This document shows positions 19,500-33,032 of a stretch of 64,000 nucleotides of DNA, in pieces. The notes under the pieces were generated by a model, which did no database searches, was not told the DNA's origin, and saw only the letters and a list, made by a program, of their open reading frames with translations. The position numbers and the translations under genes were made by a program. This stretch comes from Brienomyrus brachyistius (taxonomy: Eukaryota; Chordata; Actinopteri; Osteoglossiformes; Mormyridae). The first letter of the stretch is position 1. Each line of letters begins with the position of its first letter. The stretch spans positions 1 to 64,000 of the forward strand of contig NW_026042790.1 in assembly GCF_023856365.1 (NCBI RefSeq), given 5' to 3'.

Positions 19500-21838
19500 G
19501 TGGAGATAAGTACAACCTCTAAAGATAGGCCTACACCCGTTTTGGCAGTGTCTCCGGATCCCATGACAAATAATGCCTTCAGTACATCCTCCTCAACCCA
19601 CACTGAAAGCAGAAGTGCTATGGGCTTTGCAAACGGTTTGCCGACATCACTCCTATACGTCCAATGATGACATTCACACCGTCTCCAGGGTGATGTTCCC
19701 TGACTCGCAGGGTCACTTGTGGTAAAGATAAAACCGCTTTTCTTGCGCGATTTGGACTCGCTCCATATATTAAAAGGGAGCTTCGTTGTCATGTTTGACG
19801 TAAGTATGAACAGGACCATCAAAAGAAAACAACTGGATGTGCATGTCAGGTATTGGGTGAATTATGAGAATGGCTCTCGAGTGCAGTCCTGGTTCTGGGA
19901 TCACAGTACATGAGCCACTCCACCGCTGAAGACTTACTGGAGAAGTTTAAGGTAAGCCATTCAATAACATTTAAACTCATTAACGAACCCATGATTTTTA
20001 AATATCCATGGTTTATCTTTACATGTGTTTAAATGGGAGAACCATATTTATTGGTAAGCATATTTTAAAGATTTTATTGCTGCTTCATGGCTTTTGCTGC
20101 AAAAAAAATAGTTCATTGAGGAAATAGAATGTTTAAGTGTTGTGTAGCAACATGTACAGCTGTTGTACAGGCAAAAACTCTGGCTCAGTCCAAAGGAGGT
20201 GGATATAGGAATGGCTGTCATCAAGGTGGGACTTCTGTGAATTCACTGGTATCTTTACATACAAATGTATCAAACAATTGTGAAGTAAAAAATATGTGAA
20301 TAACATGGAGTTTGAGCTGGTTTGATATGTACAGCTGAGGTAGTGTTAACCTTGGGCTGAGTGTGCAGAAAGATTCTGGAAATTTGACAAACCATCTTTT
20401 TGTCAGAGACAGTCAGGAGCCAAAGGCAGTGGAAGTGACCTTGGTGTCCTTCAGATTAAAAAAAATTGCCAGATTGTGCTCTCAAAAATGTGCAAAAAGG
20501 CCTTGGATAAATGCCCTCTGAAGTACTCGATTGTACATGAGATGACGTGCTTGGACCCAAACAAAATGCACACCAGCCAGATAACTGCCAGCAGAAAAGG
20601 AGAAATCTCATGCAGAAGTTTGCGCAGGAGAATCGGTTGGCAGGCAGGATATCTGCTGGTAAATCATAGGATAAGAATAGGATAGTTCAGAATATTATTT
20701 TTAAATTATGCTTTTCTTTTTTCACATCTAACTGAATCAGGGACGGATTACAAACCGGGTTAGCGGGGCCGCTGCCCAGGGGCCCTTGGGGTGCAGGGGG
20801 CCCGTGGGCCCCAAGCCCAAAACAATTTGCAACGCTTATCAGCAATGTATTTTCGTTTGTCTATTTTAGAGGGCCTACATTCTTTGATCCTCTGCCTACA
20901 AGGTCCCCTGACCCTATAGGGAGGGTGTTTGGCTGCCAAGGGCCCTTGACTTGTGGTGGTTGTGGTGGTGGTGCAGGTGGTGGTGGTGGGGGGGGGCCTC
21001 GCGAACGTTTTACCCAGGGGCCCACACAACCCATAATCCGTCCCTGAACTGAATAGTGTTAACACGTAGATTTTAGCAGTATTTAGAAGACCGACTCTTG
21101 GTGTTTGAAAAGAAGCATCAGCCCAGTTATATTTTCTTTGATGAGCCTAGAGATATCTCAAGATTAAATTAAAATGATTGCACATTTATGGTATCATAGG
21201 AAAATTGGGTTATAAATCACTTTCCTATTCTACATGTGATTCTGTGTATTGACATTGTTGATCTGCATCTAATCTACTGTAATTAATGTAATTACAGGTG
21301 ATGCAATATCCCAGCAGTCTGATAATCACCTGCACAATGAGGCAAAAGGCTTGGATTTTATATCCTTCATTCCTTCAGCACCATCCAAAGTTGATGTCTT
21401 TTTACATCAAAAAGTTAGTGGGCCTTATCCTGACCTCTGGATGTTCTGCAAGAACTTGCTGCTGCTGTCCTATGGGCAAGCCGAAGTGGAACGAATAGAG
21501 GTGGAGACCTGCAACTTATCAGAGGAAACAGTTGTTGCACAGAGGCTTATATGCGACCATGTCAGAGTGTGTGGGGGAGCAACCAAAGCGCCTCTGACCA
21601 AAGGTGAAAGATGAGCGAAAAGCAAAAAAGAAAACTTGAGGAACTCAAGAGGAAGAGAGTCTCACTGGAAAGTGTATGTGAGAGTTTACAAAAGGATGCT
21701 GAGCACATGGCAGAGGAAGCAGAGAGTGCTGCTGGAACCAAAAGGGCAACATTACTTACCAAGTCCAATACTCTGAGCCGACGAGCGAAGGAGGAGAAAG
21801 AGCAGTTGGTGGTCTTAAATGCAGATACTGAAGAATAG
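19500..21838 (+). pseudogene. hAT-transposase-like pseudogene, unit copy 2
   Basis: Duplicate of 8530-10868 with the same translations and the same frame breaks, so the gene was already dead when the unit was amplified. Confidence 0.8.
20738..21046. mobile_element. hAT-type non-autonomous element, unit copy 2
   Basis: Duplicate of 9768-10076 with the same 8-bp flanks. Confidence 0.9.
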
Positions 21839-23386
21839 GCTACTGAACTGTGACTCCTAACACATCAAGAGTGAATCGGTGGAAACAAAAATATTTAGGT
21901 TCTTTGCATTTTTGGAGTATTTTACTTTCTGTGCCTGTTTGTACATTGTTCACAGCCATAATACTTTATAATTACAAGGTAGTTTTATGTTAGAGCTCTT
22001 GCTCCAATAAATATGTGCCTTGTAATTAACTAAATTCTAGGCTATTCAGTTTTTTTTGCCCTCGTGATGGTCGTGGGTTGTGAAAAAAGCCTTCTTCTTA
22101 GGGGTACCGCTGGGGCCAGCCGGGCGTATGTCGTGGCTTCAGTGAGTACTTATGTTTGTCATGCTGCCTGTGTACTTTATAGCGGCACAACATATTTCTG
22201 CAAATTGCATGCGTCAAATTGTCTGTCTCTCTTAAAAAATATGAAGTGTCACCAAAATTTTAAACGGGGAATCAATCTCAATGAAAAATATTCGTCAAGT
22301 AACGTTTCTAAAATAATATAGACATACTAATAATTATATATTAATAAATCGGATGAACGATGCATCCCAAATTGTATCCGCTGCGCACTTCTTAATCAGG
22401 GCAATCGCATCGTGGAGGTTTCTGCAGACGCCCAAAAAGACTTACTTAAGAAAACTGTTGCATGATAATTTGTACCATTTTCAAGGGTGGGGGGCGTGCA
22501 GTAGATGCCCCCTTTATTTTTGTGCTTCTGCCGTTCAAACCGAGCAGCACTGAGTTTGTCATGGCACCTGACGCCAAATCTACTGCTTAGCTGCTACAGA
22601 CAGAACTATCTTCAAATCACCACTAGGGGGTGTCAATGCTGCAGCTTCGTTCTATGGTTGATCTTTTTCAAAGACAGTTTTTTTTCTCTCTCTCCACATA
22701 ATCAACTTAACTGATTAGCGTGCTTTCATAGTAATGGTTTTTAATCCGTGTTAATCTTCTGAACAATGACTAGTAAAGGTTCTATGAGGTTGTCCTACTT
22801 ACTATGGATTTTAAGTTTTTTATCAAGGTGTTAAAACGTACCACAGTTGCCAGTCCTGTGTTTTATGTCTAGCAATTTGTACAGTTTCTTCAGTATAAAC
22901 ACATGCCATGATCTGTGAGAATCTCCTCCAGAACTCTGCATTTCCTCAAGATCTTTTTGTAATATTGCATCATGGCACTGCTCAGAACAACACAGATGGT
23001 GCATAACAACACAAGGGAGTACAAGACAACATGGTGCAGAAACAGTGCGATACAAAGCAGGACAAAACTGGATGATACGTGGTCAGTGGTGGATAAAGTG
23101 CAGTAACAGCTGTACAGTGCAGCTGCCGTGGAAATGACTGTTACAGGGGATGCAAAAGCTGCAGGTTTGAATTGTTTGGCGAATGAAGCTGTTCATGAAT
23201 CTGCTAGTCAGTGTTTGTGGATGGTGGTCAGAGTCCTGGATTATAGACTGAACCTTGTTACTGTGGCAGTTAAAGTACAGCTGGTCAATGGAGGGCAGTT
23301 CAGTGCGAATGATGTTCTTAACAGACTTCGCAATGTACTGCCTTCCTGTCATGTGGCTCCACCATACCATAGTACTACTGTAAGAA

Positions 23387-24400
23387 CTAGGGATGTAACG
23401 ATACATTCAACTCACCATTTGATACGATTCACGATTCTGAGTTCACGATACAATTTTCTCATTTTTTGCAGAATGAGCTGCAGACAAATATATTCAAAAA
23501 TATTCTTATATTTATCTTTCTGAACTGTTGACACTGTTGTGAACAGTGCAACTGAATTTGAATAAAATACTGTTGAAAAAAATCCCAAATCAAAATAAGT
23601 AAATAAAAAAAAATAAATCAAATAAATAAGCTAAGGTTTGCATGTGCAGCTTTTTAGCGTGCTTTGCCCTTTTAATAATCTTCACTCAGCTCACGGTGGT
23701 GCCAGTGGACCTGTTTGTGTATGTTATCAGTCTATTACAATGTTTGCATGCAGTTTATGTCTTGTCTGTGCTTTTCTCGCTGTTTCCTCCTCGTTTGTGA
23801 TTACCGGAAAGCTAATATGCTGCCACACCGCCAATTGAAGATCGGGCGGTGCGTCCATCCATCCATTTTCTGAAACCACTTAATCCCAACTGAGATCGCG
23901 GGGGAGACCGGAGCCTATCCCGGGAACAAGGGGCGCAGACAGGAACCAAGCCCAGGCAGTCACCTACACACCGCAGGTCGCACACACTCACACAACTACA
24001 GGGCCAATTTAGACTCACCAGTCAACCTATCCTGCATGCTTTTGGACCGTGGGAGGAACCTGGAGTCCCCGGCGAAAACGGGGAGAGCATGCGAACTCCA
24101 CACAGAAAGGGCCCTGGACCGAAGCCAGCACTAACCACTGTGCCGTCCTCAGTTTCAAATTCATTCATCATCTCGCGTTCGCTCAAAACCAAAAACTGAC
24201 GTACGATGTCGACGTGATACGCAGTGACATCTGACGTCAAACTCACATTGTGAAATCAAATGTAATATTACACCAGTTTTTCTGTTAAAGTACTGTGAAG
24301 TACTCCTACAATAGTGATTCATTTTCCACATCAGCCGGTTTAAATCTTCATGCATTTGCACCGATTTTTAACTGATTTGTGATTCATCATTACATGCCAG
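23387..24400 (+). mobile_element. hAT-type non-autonomous element, unit copy 2
   Basis: Same element as at 1437-2450, shifted by 21950 bp and carried by the tandem unit. Confidence 0.65.
23854..24150 (-). mobile_element. Nested divergent SINE-family copy, unit copy 2
   Basis: Duplicate of the element at 1904-2200 carried by the tandem unit. Confidence 0.75.
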
Positions 24401-24728
24401 GGCCAGCAGCTCTGCATGGCTCGACCCTCATAAACATTCTCCACACATGCTGTTCAGGCAGTGGCCACAGAAATTCCCCCAGTGAACTTTATGCTTTCTG
24501 TCGGAGAGTATGCTGTGTTCTGGCCTTAAACCCTGCATACTACTTTGCAGACTTTGATCCTCTTAACAACAATTGGCATTTCTGGTGGCTGAATATCCAT
24601 CCATCCGTCATCCAACTGCATGCTTAAAAGCTGTGAATAATAGTAATAATTCTTAAAATTGCAACTATCTAGAATTTCAGCCTAGTTACTCAGCTAAATT
24701 ACTATTTAAACCTAGAATAATTTCTATA

Positions 24729-25083
24729 AGGGGCGGCATGGTGGTGCAGTGGTTAGCACTGTCGCCTCACACCTCTGGGACCCGGGTTCGTGTCTCCGCC
24801 TGGGTCACATGTGTGTGGAGTTTGCATGTTCTCCCCATGTCGTTGTGGGGTTTCCTCTGGGTACTCCGGTTTCCCCCCACAGTCCAAAAACATGCTGGGG
24901 CTAATTGGAGTTGCTGAATTGCCCGTAGGTGTGTGTGTGTGAGTGGATGGTGTGTGAGTGTGCCCTGCGATGGGCTGGCCCCCCATCCTGGGTTGTTCCC
25001 TGCCTCGTGCCCATTGATTCTGGGATAGGCTCCGGACCCCCCGCGACCCAATAGGATAAGCGGTTTGGAAAATGGATGGATGG
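24729..25083 (+). mobile_element. tRNA-headed SINE, unit copy 2
   Basis: Duplicate of the SINE at 2779-3133 with the same flanking 12-bp target duplication. Confidence 0.9.
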
Positions 25084-26320
25084 ATAATTTCTATATGTGT
25101 GATAGAATCAAAAAATATTTTGTTTTACATATAAATCTTCACAAGGTGTATTACACATGGTATTCCCCAGACACCGCCACCCCAACAGATGCTTTGTTTG
25201 TTAAGACAATAGCTCAGAAAGTGGTTGATCGATCTTTTGCAGCTTTTACCAAGGTTTGTACAAGCCAAAATTAAATTTTGAAACGGATCCCTGCCACACC
25301 CTGCCCTCCTGAACCTCCCGTTTCCTCCCTAGTGTGGTATAACGTGCCATGCCTGTTCCGCGTTTGTTTTACCTCTCCTTCCTGCCCTTGTGTTACTCAT
25401 TTCAGGTGCCTCTAGTTTGCTCCCTGCTTAGCCTTGTATAAATGTGCTTCTCAGTCCTGCCTTTAATGTTGCTGCTGCTGTTTGCCTGTGTGTTCTTCCC
25501 TGCTTATGATTCCCCCGTGATCCAGTTGTGATCCAGTTGTCTTCATATCATGTATTCACATTCCTCAGCTGAGAGTGAACAAAGTTCTGTGGAAAGTATC
25601 TGACTACAGATAGACTTTCACCCAGTTCTCTGCGGGAGCTCTGATTACAGAGTGACTCCCCGACTACTTCTGAAGCCCTTCCTTAAGTATCCAGACCAGG
25701 TGATGGCATGTTTCTGAAGACTGACTAATTTCGGTCAATGGTTAATTTTAGGGGCATTGCTGACCTTGGTTCTCAAGTCCCCAGCCAATCAGATCACTTT
25801 AGGGGGTGGTTGTAATTCCCTTGTTCTACCATGAGAGAATCTCTCTCAGTTTGGTGGGTTGAGCCGAAGTTTCTGTATTTCTCTTAGGAAAAGCTATACT
25901 GCCTTAAATCTGAGAGTATAATACTCCTCGTCTCATGCCTATTCAAACGAGACCAAACATGCGTGTATTTGTCCCTAACATCTATGTGTGCTGAGTTATC
26001 CTGTTTATAGTGGAAAAGGTGTCTGTGTCTGGAGGCTGACAGCTGTTGTTGCTGTGGATTGATTGTGGAACTCTGGTCACTCCGGGGGTGAAAGGTCTTG
26101 CTTTTTCTGTGCTGCTCCAGTTATTCCTATCCAGTCTCTCAGGAGCCGGCAGGCCTTTGCCTTCCTTAAAAGGGGTGGTTTGACGAGTTGAGTCCAGTCT
26201 TGCCTGGGCCAGCGGAGCTCTGAAATAGACTGATGCAGGCTGATCAGAGTTGGGGCCTGCAGGACCTATAAGTTTTATGTCCTTACAGAATGTAAGTGGC
26301 ATCATACTAAACTAGTGGTG

Positions 26321-27534
26321 TTCGAACTAGCATGGAAAGAGGCTATGGGTAGCTACAAAAAGGCTCTTAGTGCCGCCAAATCATCTAGTATCTATCAGAA
26401 CTAATTGAAATAAACAAAAATAATCCTAGATTCCTATTTACTATGGTGTCCAAGCTGACTAATAACCAGACCACTGGTTATTTTCCAGTGACGACTTTAT
26501 GAAACTTTTTGACCAAAAATATGCTCAATTAAACAGAACATTTTGAATATTGAATATTGGTTAACCAGTCAGAACTGATGTACTTAATTTTATCTTCAAA
26601 TTCATCTACTTGTATGCTAGAACCTGTTCCATCAAAATTATTCAGCGATGCTCCCAGCATTGATTGAACCGCTACTAGCAATAGTTAAACTAAAACATAT
26701 AATCATATTACCCCAATTTTATCTTCACTGCACTGGCTGCCAGTTAGATTTCGTGTTGACTACAAAACACTGCTCTTAACCTATAAAGCTGTAAATGGTC
26801 TTGCACCGCAGTATGTGAGTGACCTCATTTGCGTTCCGAATCATACACTTAGATGACGAGATGGAGGTATTCTATCCGTACCCAGAATAAAGAACATTAC
26901 CTTTGGGGGAAGAGCATTTGCTCATAAAGCACCACAGCTATGGAATAAACTTCCTATTAGTGTTCGGAACTCAGACACAATCTCTGCTTTTAAGTCAAGG
27001 CTTAAGATGTACCTCTTTCGCCAGTCTTTTGGATAGTTAAATCTTCTTTTCTAAGGTGAATGGGAAATCTGGAGGTTCATAGTTATTTGAGATTGAAGGG
27101 GAAAGGGGGGATTGGTGCTGTCGTCCTGCCACTCTCGCCGATCACTTAAGCTGTGGATGGGAGGTGGCTTGACGCCAAAACCTCTGTAAACCCTCATGCC
27201 TGTGCTTCCTTCCAGGTCACTCTTTTAGGCAGGCTGTCATAGTTGCTTTAGTCCTGCCGGTTAGGTGTAGGGCAATAACTCTTCTCCATCTTCTCTTTTT
27301 CGAGCTGATACCGAGCCGACTACACCGTGTGAACCCGCACCTGGACTCCTGGATATAACTACATGAAACCAACTGGGACTTTATAACTATATGAACTCTA
27401 ATGAATGTCAATGTAAATGCAGTTTCATGCTCCTTGGTCGCCCAGAGGAGGATGGGGTCCCCTTCTGAGTCTAGGTTCCACTCAAGGTTTCTTCCTGCTA
27501 GAGGGAGTTTCCTTGCCACTGTCGCCTCAGGCTT
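26321..27534 (+). mobile_element. Degenerate L2-type LINE fragment, unit copy 2
   Basis: Duplicate of 4371-5584, cut at the same base. Confidence 0.85.
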
Positions 27535-27578
27535 TTAAATATAAATATAAATATATAAAATATATAAAATATATTTTT

Positions 27579-27651
27579 GGCCACAACCGGGATTCGAACC
27601 CCGGTCTCCCGTGTGAAAGGCGGCGATCTTACCACTACACTATCCAGCAAC
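27579..27651 (-). tRNA. tRNA-Glu(UUC)-like repeat monomer
   Basis: Same 73-bp sequence as at 5629, unit copy 3. Confidence 0.55.
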
Positions 27652-27855
27652 TATATAATATAAGGGAGATTTACGGGAAAATACTAATACGGGAGGACGG
27701 CGGGAAAGAGAAGTAAAATACGGTAGTTTCCCGGCCAAAACGGGAGGCTCCAGTATCCCTTACATTTTAAGACAGGAAATATAAAATAATATAAATTATA
27801 TAAAATATAATATAAATATAAATATAAATATATAAAATATATAAAATATATTTTT

Positions 27856-27928
27856 GGCCACAACCGGGATTCGAACCCCGGTCTCCCGTGTGAAAGGCGG
27901 CGATCTTACCACTACACTATCCAGCAAC
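27856..27928 (-). tRNA. tRNA-Glu(UUC)-like repeat monomer
   Basis: Same 73-bp sequence as at 5629, unit copy 3. Confidence 0.55.
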
Positions 27929-28607
27929 TATATAATATAAGGGAGATTTACGGGAAAATACTAATACGGGAGGACGGCGGGAAAGAGAAGTAAAATACGG
28001 TAGTTTCCCGGCCAAAACGGGAGACTTGACAGCTATGGCTGTCTCTGGCCACGCCCCCTACAGTCGGTCCGGCGTTATAACGTTATAATAGACGTTATAA
28101 TAACAACACTCTATTGATTACTGTCCATGATACAGAGACACATGTTCGAGAACTATTCTATCGAGAACTAATGACGAGAACTATTCTCTTATTTTTCTCT
28201 TATTATTAAATTATTTTATTATTATTATTATTATTATTTTTATCTTTCTCCTTTCTCCCGTAGATATATATTATTATACGGAGATTTACGGAGTCTTCAA
28301 AGACGGTCCGGCTCCAGGATCACTGTTGCTGTGGTGTAGATCAGCTGATCTGTAGTAGTCTTCTACGTACATCTTCTAGTAGACCTTCTGAGGGTACTTC
28401 ACGCATTCTTGGTCCAGCTTAGCTTATTTCTTATTTCTCAGGTCAGCTGCTCTTGTATTCAGCCTACTAATATATATGGGGCTTGGTACCCAATCTCGGA
28501 ATGTGGGGATGATGATATCTCCCCCCTGACCTGTCGTCCTGGCTCCCCCTTGTCGTAGCAATCGTGTTGTACCTCATCAATCTCTAGTTGTGATAGCAGT
28601 TGTTTCT

Positions 28608-28680
28608 GGCCACAACCGGGATTCGAACCCCGGTCTCCCGTGTGAAAGGCGGCGATCTTACCACTACACTATCCAGCAAC
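28608..28680 (-). tRNA. tRNA-Glu(UUC)-like repeat monomer
   Basis: Same 73-bp sequence as at 5629, unit copy 3, with the alternative 3' flank lacking the TTTT run. Confidence 0.55.
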
Positions 28681-28908
28681 TATATAATATAATATATATA
28701 TATATATATATTATAAGGGAGATTTACGGGAAAATACTAATACGGGAGGACGGCGGGAAAGAGAAGTAAAATACGGTAGTTTCCCGGCCAAAACGGGAGG
28801 CTCCAGTATCCCTTACATTTTAAGACAGGAAATATAAAATAATATAAATTATATAAAATATAATATAAATATAAATATAAATATATAAAATATATAAAAT
28901 ATATTTTT

Positions 28909-28981
28909 GGCCACAACCGGGATTCGAACCCCGGTCTCCCGTGTGAAAGGCGGCGATCTTACCACTACACTATCCAGCAAC
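28909..28981 (-). tRNA. tRNA-Glu(UUC)-like repeat monomer
   Basis: Same 73-bp sequence as at 5629, unit copy 3. This or the next monomer is the extra one compared with copies 1 and 2, since both are preceded by the long TA run on their 5' side. Confidence 0.55.
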
Positions 28982-29206
28982 TATATAATATAATATATAT
29001 ATATATATATATTATAAGGGAGATTTACGGGAAAATAATACGGGAGGACGGCGGGAAAGAGAAGTAAAATACGGTAGTTTCCCGGCCAAAACGGGAGGCT
29101 CCAGTATCCCTTACATTTTAAGACAGGAAATATAAAATAATATAAATTATATAAAATATAATATAAATATAAATATAAATATATAAAATATATAAAATAT
29201 ATTTTT

Positions 29207-29279
29207 GGCCACAACCGGGATTCGAACCCCGGTCTCCCGTGTGAAAGGCGGCGATCTTACCACTACACTATCCAGCAAC
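29207..29279 (-). tRNA. tRNA-Glu(UUC)-like repeat monomer
   Basis: Same 73-bp sequence as at 5629, unit copy 3. Confidence 0.55.
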
Positions 29280-29483
29280 TATATAATATAAGGGAGATTT
29301 ACGGGAAAATACTAATACGGGAGGACGGCGGGAAAGAGAAGTAAAATACGGTAGTTTCCCGGCCAAAACGGGAGGCTCCAGTATCCCTTACATTTTAAGA
29401 CAGGAAATATAAAATAATATAAATTATATAAAATATAATATAAATATAAATATAAATATATAAAATATATAAAATATATTTTT

Positions 29484-29556
29484 GGCCACAACCGGGATTC
29501 GAACCCCGGTCTCCCGTGTGAAAGGCGGCGATCTTACCACTACACTATCCAGCAAC
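29484..29556 (-). tRNA. tRNA-Glu(UUC)-like repeat monomer
   Basis: Same 73-bp sequence as at 5629, unit copy 3. Confidence 0.55.
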
Positions 29557-30144
29557 TATATAATATAAGGGAGATTTACGGGAAAATACTAATACGGGAG
29601 GACGGCGGGAAAGAGAAGTAAAATACGGTAGTTTCCCGGCCAAAACGGGAGACTTGACAGCTATGGCTGTCTCTGGCCACACCCCCTACAGTCGGTCCGG
29701 CCCCTGTTCGCGTGTTCGCGAAAACGACTTCATTTATTTTCTTATTGATTTATCGACAGACTTTTTAGACGTTATAATAACAACACTCTATTGATCCCCC
29801 TCTTACTGTCCATGATACACAATGACGAGACACATGTTCACTAATGACGAGAACTATTCTATTTTTCATGCCGGGGGTCCTTCAAATCTTACATTTACAA
29901 ATCTTGTTCTTGTTCTCTGCTTTCTCCTTTCTCGTTCCCGTAGATATATATTATTATACGGAGATTTACGGAGTCTTCAAAGACGGTCCGGCTCCAGCTC
30001 AAGGATCACTGTTGCTGTGGTGTAGATCAGCTGATCTGTAGTAGTCTTCTACGTACATCTTCTAGTAGACCTTCTGAGGGTACTTCACGCATTCTTGGTC
30101 GGAGGGTCCAGGTTTCCAGCTTAGCTTATTTCTTATTTCTCAGG

Positions 30145-30666
30145 TCAGCTGCTCTTGTTTGGGATGTGCTTGACCGGCGTATACGACAGCGTGTACCAGT
30201 TCCCACTAATATCCAACAACTTCGCACAGCCATTGAAGAGGAGTGGACCAACATTCCACAGGCCACAATTGACAATCTGATAAACTCTATGCGAAGAAGA
30301 TGTGTTGCATTGCATGAGGCAAATGGTGGTCACACCAGATACTGACCGGTTCTGAGTCCCCAGACCCCCAATAAAGCAAAAAACTGCACATTCCAGGGTG
30401 GCCTTTTATTGTGGGCAGTATAAGGTACACCTGTGCACTACCCATGATGTCAGATCAGCATCTTGATGTGGCACACCTGTGAGGTGGGATGGATTATCTC
30501 AGCAAAGCAGAAGTGCTCACTATCACACATTTAGACTGATTTGTGAGAAATGTTTGAGAGAAATGGTAATATTGTGTATCTGGAATGAATTGTAGGTCTT
30601 TAAGTCCATCTCATGAAAAATGGGAGCAGAAACAAGAGTGTTGCGTTTATATTTTTGTTCAGTATA
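30145..30666 (+). mobile_element. 3' end of a Tc1-like transposon, unit copy 3
   Basis: Duplicate of 7981-8502 with the same transposase remnant and right inverted repeat. Confidence 0.9.
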
Positions 30667-30693
30667 GAATAAGCCCAGATTTATGTTTATTCA

Positions 30694-33032
30694 GTGGAGA
30701 TAAGTACAACCTCTAAAGATAGGCCTACACCCGTTTTGGCAGTGTCTCCGGATCCCATGACAAATAATGCCTTCAGTACATCCTCCTCAACCCACACTGA
30801 AAGCAGAAGTGCTATGGGCTTTGCAAACGGTTTGCCGACATCACTCCTATACGTCCAATGATGACATTCACACCGTCTCCAGGGTGATGTTCCCTGACTC
30901 GCAGGGTCACTTGTGGTAAAGATAAAACCGCTTTTCTTGCGCGATTTGGACTCGCTCCATATATTAAAAGGGAGCTTCGTTGTCATGTTTGACGTAAGTA
31001 TGAACAGGACCATCAAAAGAAAACAACTGGATGTGCATGTCAGGTATTGGGTGAATTATGAGAATGGCTCTCGAGTGCAGTCCTGGTTCTGGGATCACAG
31101 TACATGAGCCACTCCACCGCTGAAGACTTACTGGAGAAGTTTAAGGTAAGCCATTCAATAACATTTAAACTCATTAACGAACCCATGATTTTTAAATATC
31201 CATGGTTTATCTTTACATGTGTTTAAATGGGAGAACCATATTTATTGGTAAGCATATTTTAAAGATTTTATTGCTGCTTCATGGCTTTTGCTGCAAAAAA
31301 AATAGTTCATTGAGGAAATAGAATGTTTAAGTGTTGTGTAGCAACATGTACAGCTGTTGTACAGGCAAAAACTCTGGCTCAGTCCAAAGGAGGTGGATAT
31401 AGGAATGGCTGTCATCAAGGTGGGACTTCTGTGAATTCACTGGTATCTTTACATACAAATGTATCAAACAATTGTGAAGTAAAAAATATGTGAATAACAT
31501 GGAGTTTGAGCTGGTTTGATATGTACAGCTGAGGTAGTGTTAACCTTGGGCTGAGTGTGCAGAAAGATTCTGGAAATTTGACAAACCATCTTTTTGTCAG
31601 AGACAGTCAGGAGCCAAAGGCAGTGGAAGTGACCTTGGTGTCCTTCAGATTAAAAAAAATTGCCAGATTGTGCTCTCAAAAATGTGCAAAAAGGCCTTGG
31701 ATAAATGCCCTCTGAAGTACTCGATTGTACATGAGATGACGTGCTTGGACCCAAACAAAATGCACACCAGCCAGATAACTGCCAGCAGAAAAGGAGAAAT
31801 CTCATGCAGAAGTTTGCGCAGGAGAATCGGTTGGCAGGCAGGATATCTGCTGGTAAATCATAGGATAAGAATAGGATAGTTCAGAATATTATTTTTAAAT
31901 TATGCTTTTCTTTTTTCACATCTAACTGAATCAGGGACGGATTACAAACCGGGTTAGCGGGGCCGCTGCCCAGGGGCCCTTGGGGTGCAGGGGGCCCGTG
32001 GGCCCCAAGCCCAAAACAATTTGCAACGCTTATCAGCAATGTATTTTCGTTTGTCTATTTTAGAGGGCCTACATTCTTTGATCCTCTGCCTACAAGGTCC
32101 CCTGACCCTATAGGGAGGGTGTTTGGCTGCCAAGGGCCCTTGACTTGTGGTGGTTGTGGTGGTGGTGCAGGTGGTGGTGGTGGGGGGGGGCCTCGCGAAC
32201 GTTTTACCCAGGGGCCCACACAACCCATAATCCGTCCCTGAACTGAATAGTGTTAACACGTAGATTTTAGCAGTATTTAGAAGACCGACTCTTGGTGTTT
32301 GAAAAGAAGCATCAGCCCAGTTATATTTTCTTTGATGAGCCTAGAGATATCTCAAGATTAAATTAAAATGATTGCACATTTATGGTATCATAGGAAAATT
32401 GGGTTATAAATCACTTTCCTATTCTACATGTGATTCTGTGTATTGACATTGTTGATCTGCATCTAATCTACTGTAATTAATGTAATTACAGGTGATGCAA
32501 TATCCCAGCAGTCTGATAATCACCTGCACAATGAGGCAAAAGGCTTGGATTTTATATCCTTCATTCCTTCAGCACCATCCAAAGTTGATGTCTTTTTACA
32601 TCAAAAAGTTAGTGGGCCTTATCCTGACCTCTGGATGTTCTGCAAGAACTTGCTGCTGCTGTCCTATGGGCAAGCCGAAGTGGAACGAATAGAGGTGGAG
32701 ACCTGCAACTTATCAGAGGAAACAGTTGTTGCACAGAGGCTTATATGCGACCATGTCAGAGTGTGTGGGGGAGCAACCAAAGCGCCTCTGACCAAAGGTG
32801 AAAGATGAGCGAAAAGCAAAAAAGAAAACTTGAGGAACTCAAGAGGAAGAGAGTCTCACTGGAAAGTGTATGTGAGAGTTTACAAAAGGATGCTGAGCAC
32901 ATGGCAGAGGAAGCAGAGAGTGCTGCTGGAACCAAAAGGGCAACATTACTTACCAAGTCCAATACTCTGAGCCGACGAGCGAAGGAGGAGAAAGAGCAGT
33001 TGGTGGTCTTAAATGCAGATACTGAAGAATAG
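30694..33032 (+). pseudogene. hAT-transposase-like pseudogene, unit copy 3
   Basis: Duplicate of 8530-10868 with the same translations and frame breaks. Confidence 0.8.
31932..32240. mobile_element. hAT-type non-autonomous element, unit copy 3
   Basis: Duplicate of 9768-10076 with the same 8-bp flanks. Confidence 0.9.

Larger units (their letters stand above)
16565..27534 (+). repeat. Tandem macrosatellite unit, copy 2 (10970 bp)
   Basis: This is a complete head-to-tail copy with the same order of parts as copy 1. Translations of all readable segments outside the tRNA-like block match copy 1. The tRNA-like block differs by a shorter ATT microsatellite and by an extra short TTATTAGACA duplication near 17160. 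Confidence 0.95.
27535..30144. repeat. tRNA-like minisatellite block, unit copy 3 (6 monomers)
   Basis: Same build with six monomers, starting at 27579, 27856, 28608, 28909, 29207 and 29484. One extra monomer with the long TA run is present. The first palindromic segment lacks the TTCGCGTGTTCGCGAA stretch and has GTTATAACGTTATAAT at the break near 28074. Confidence 0.9.
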
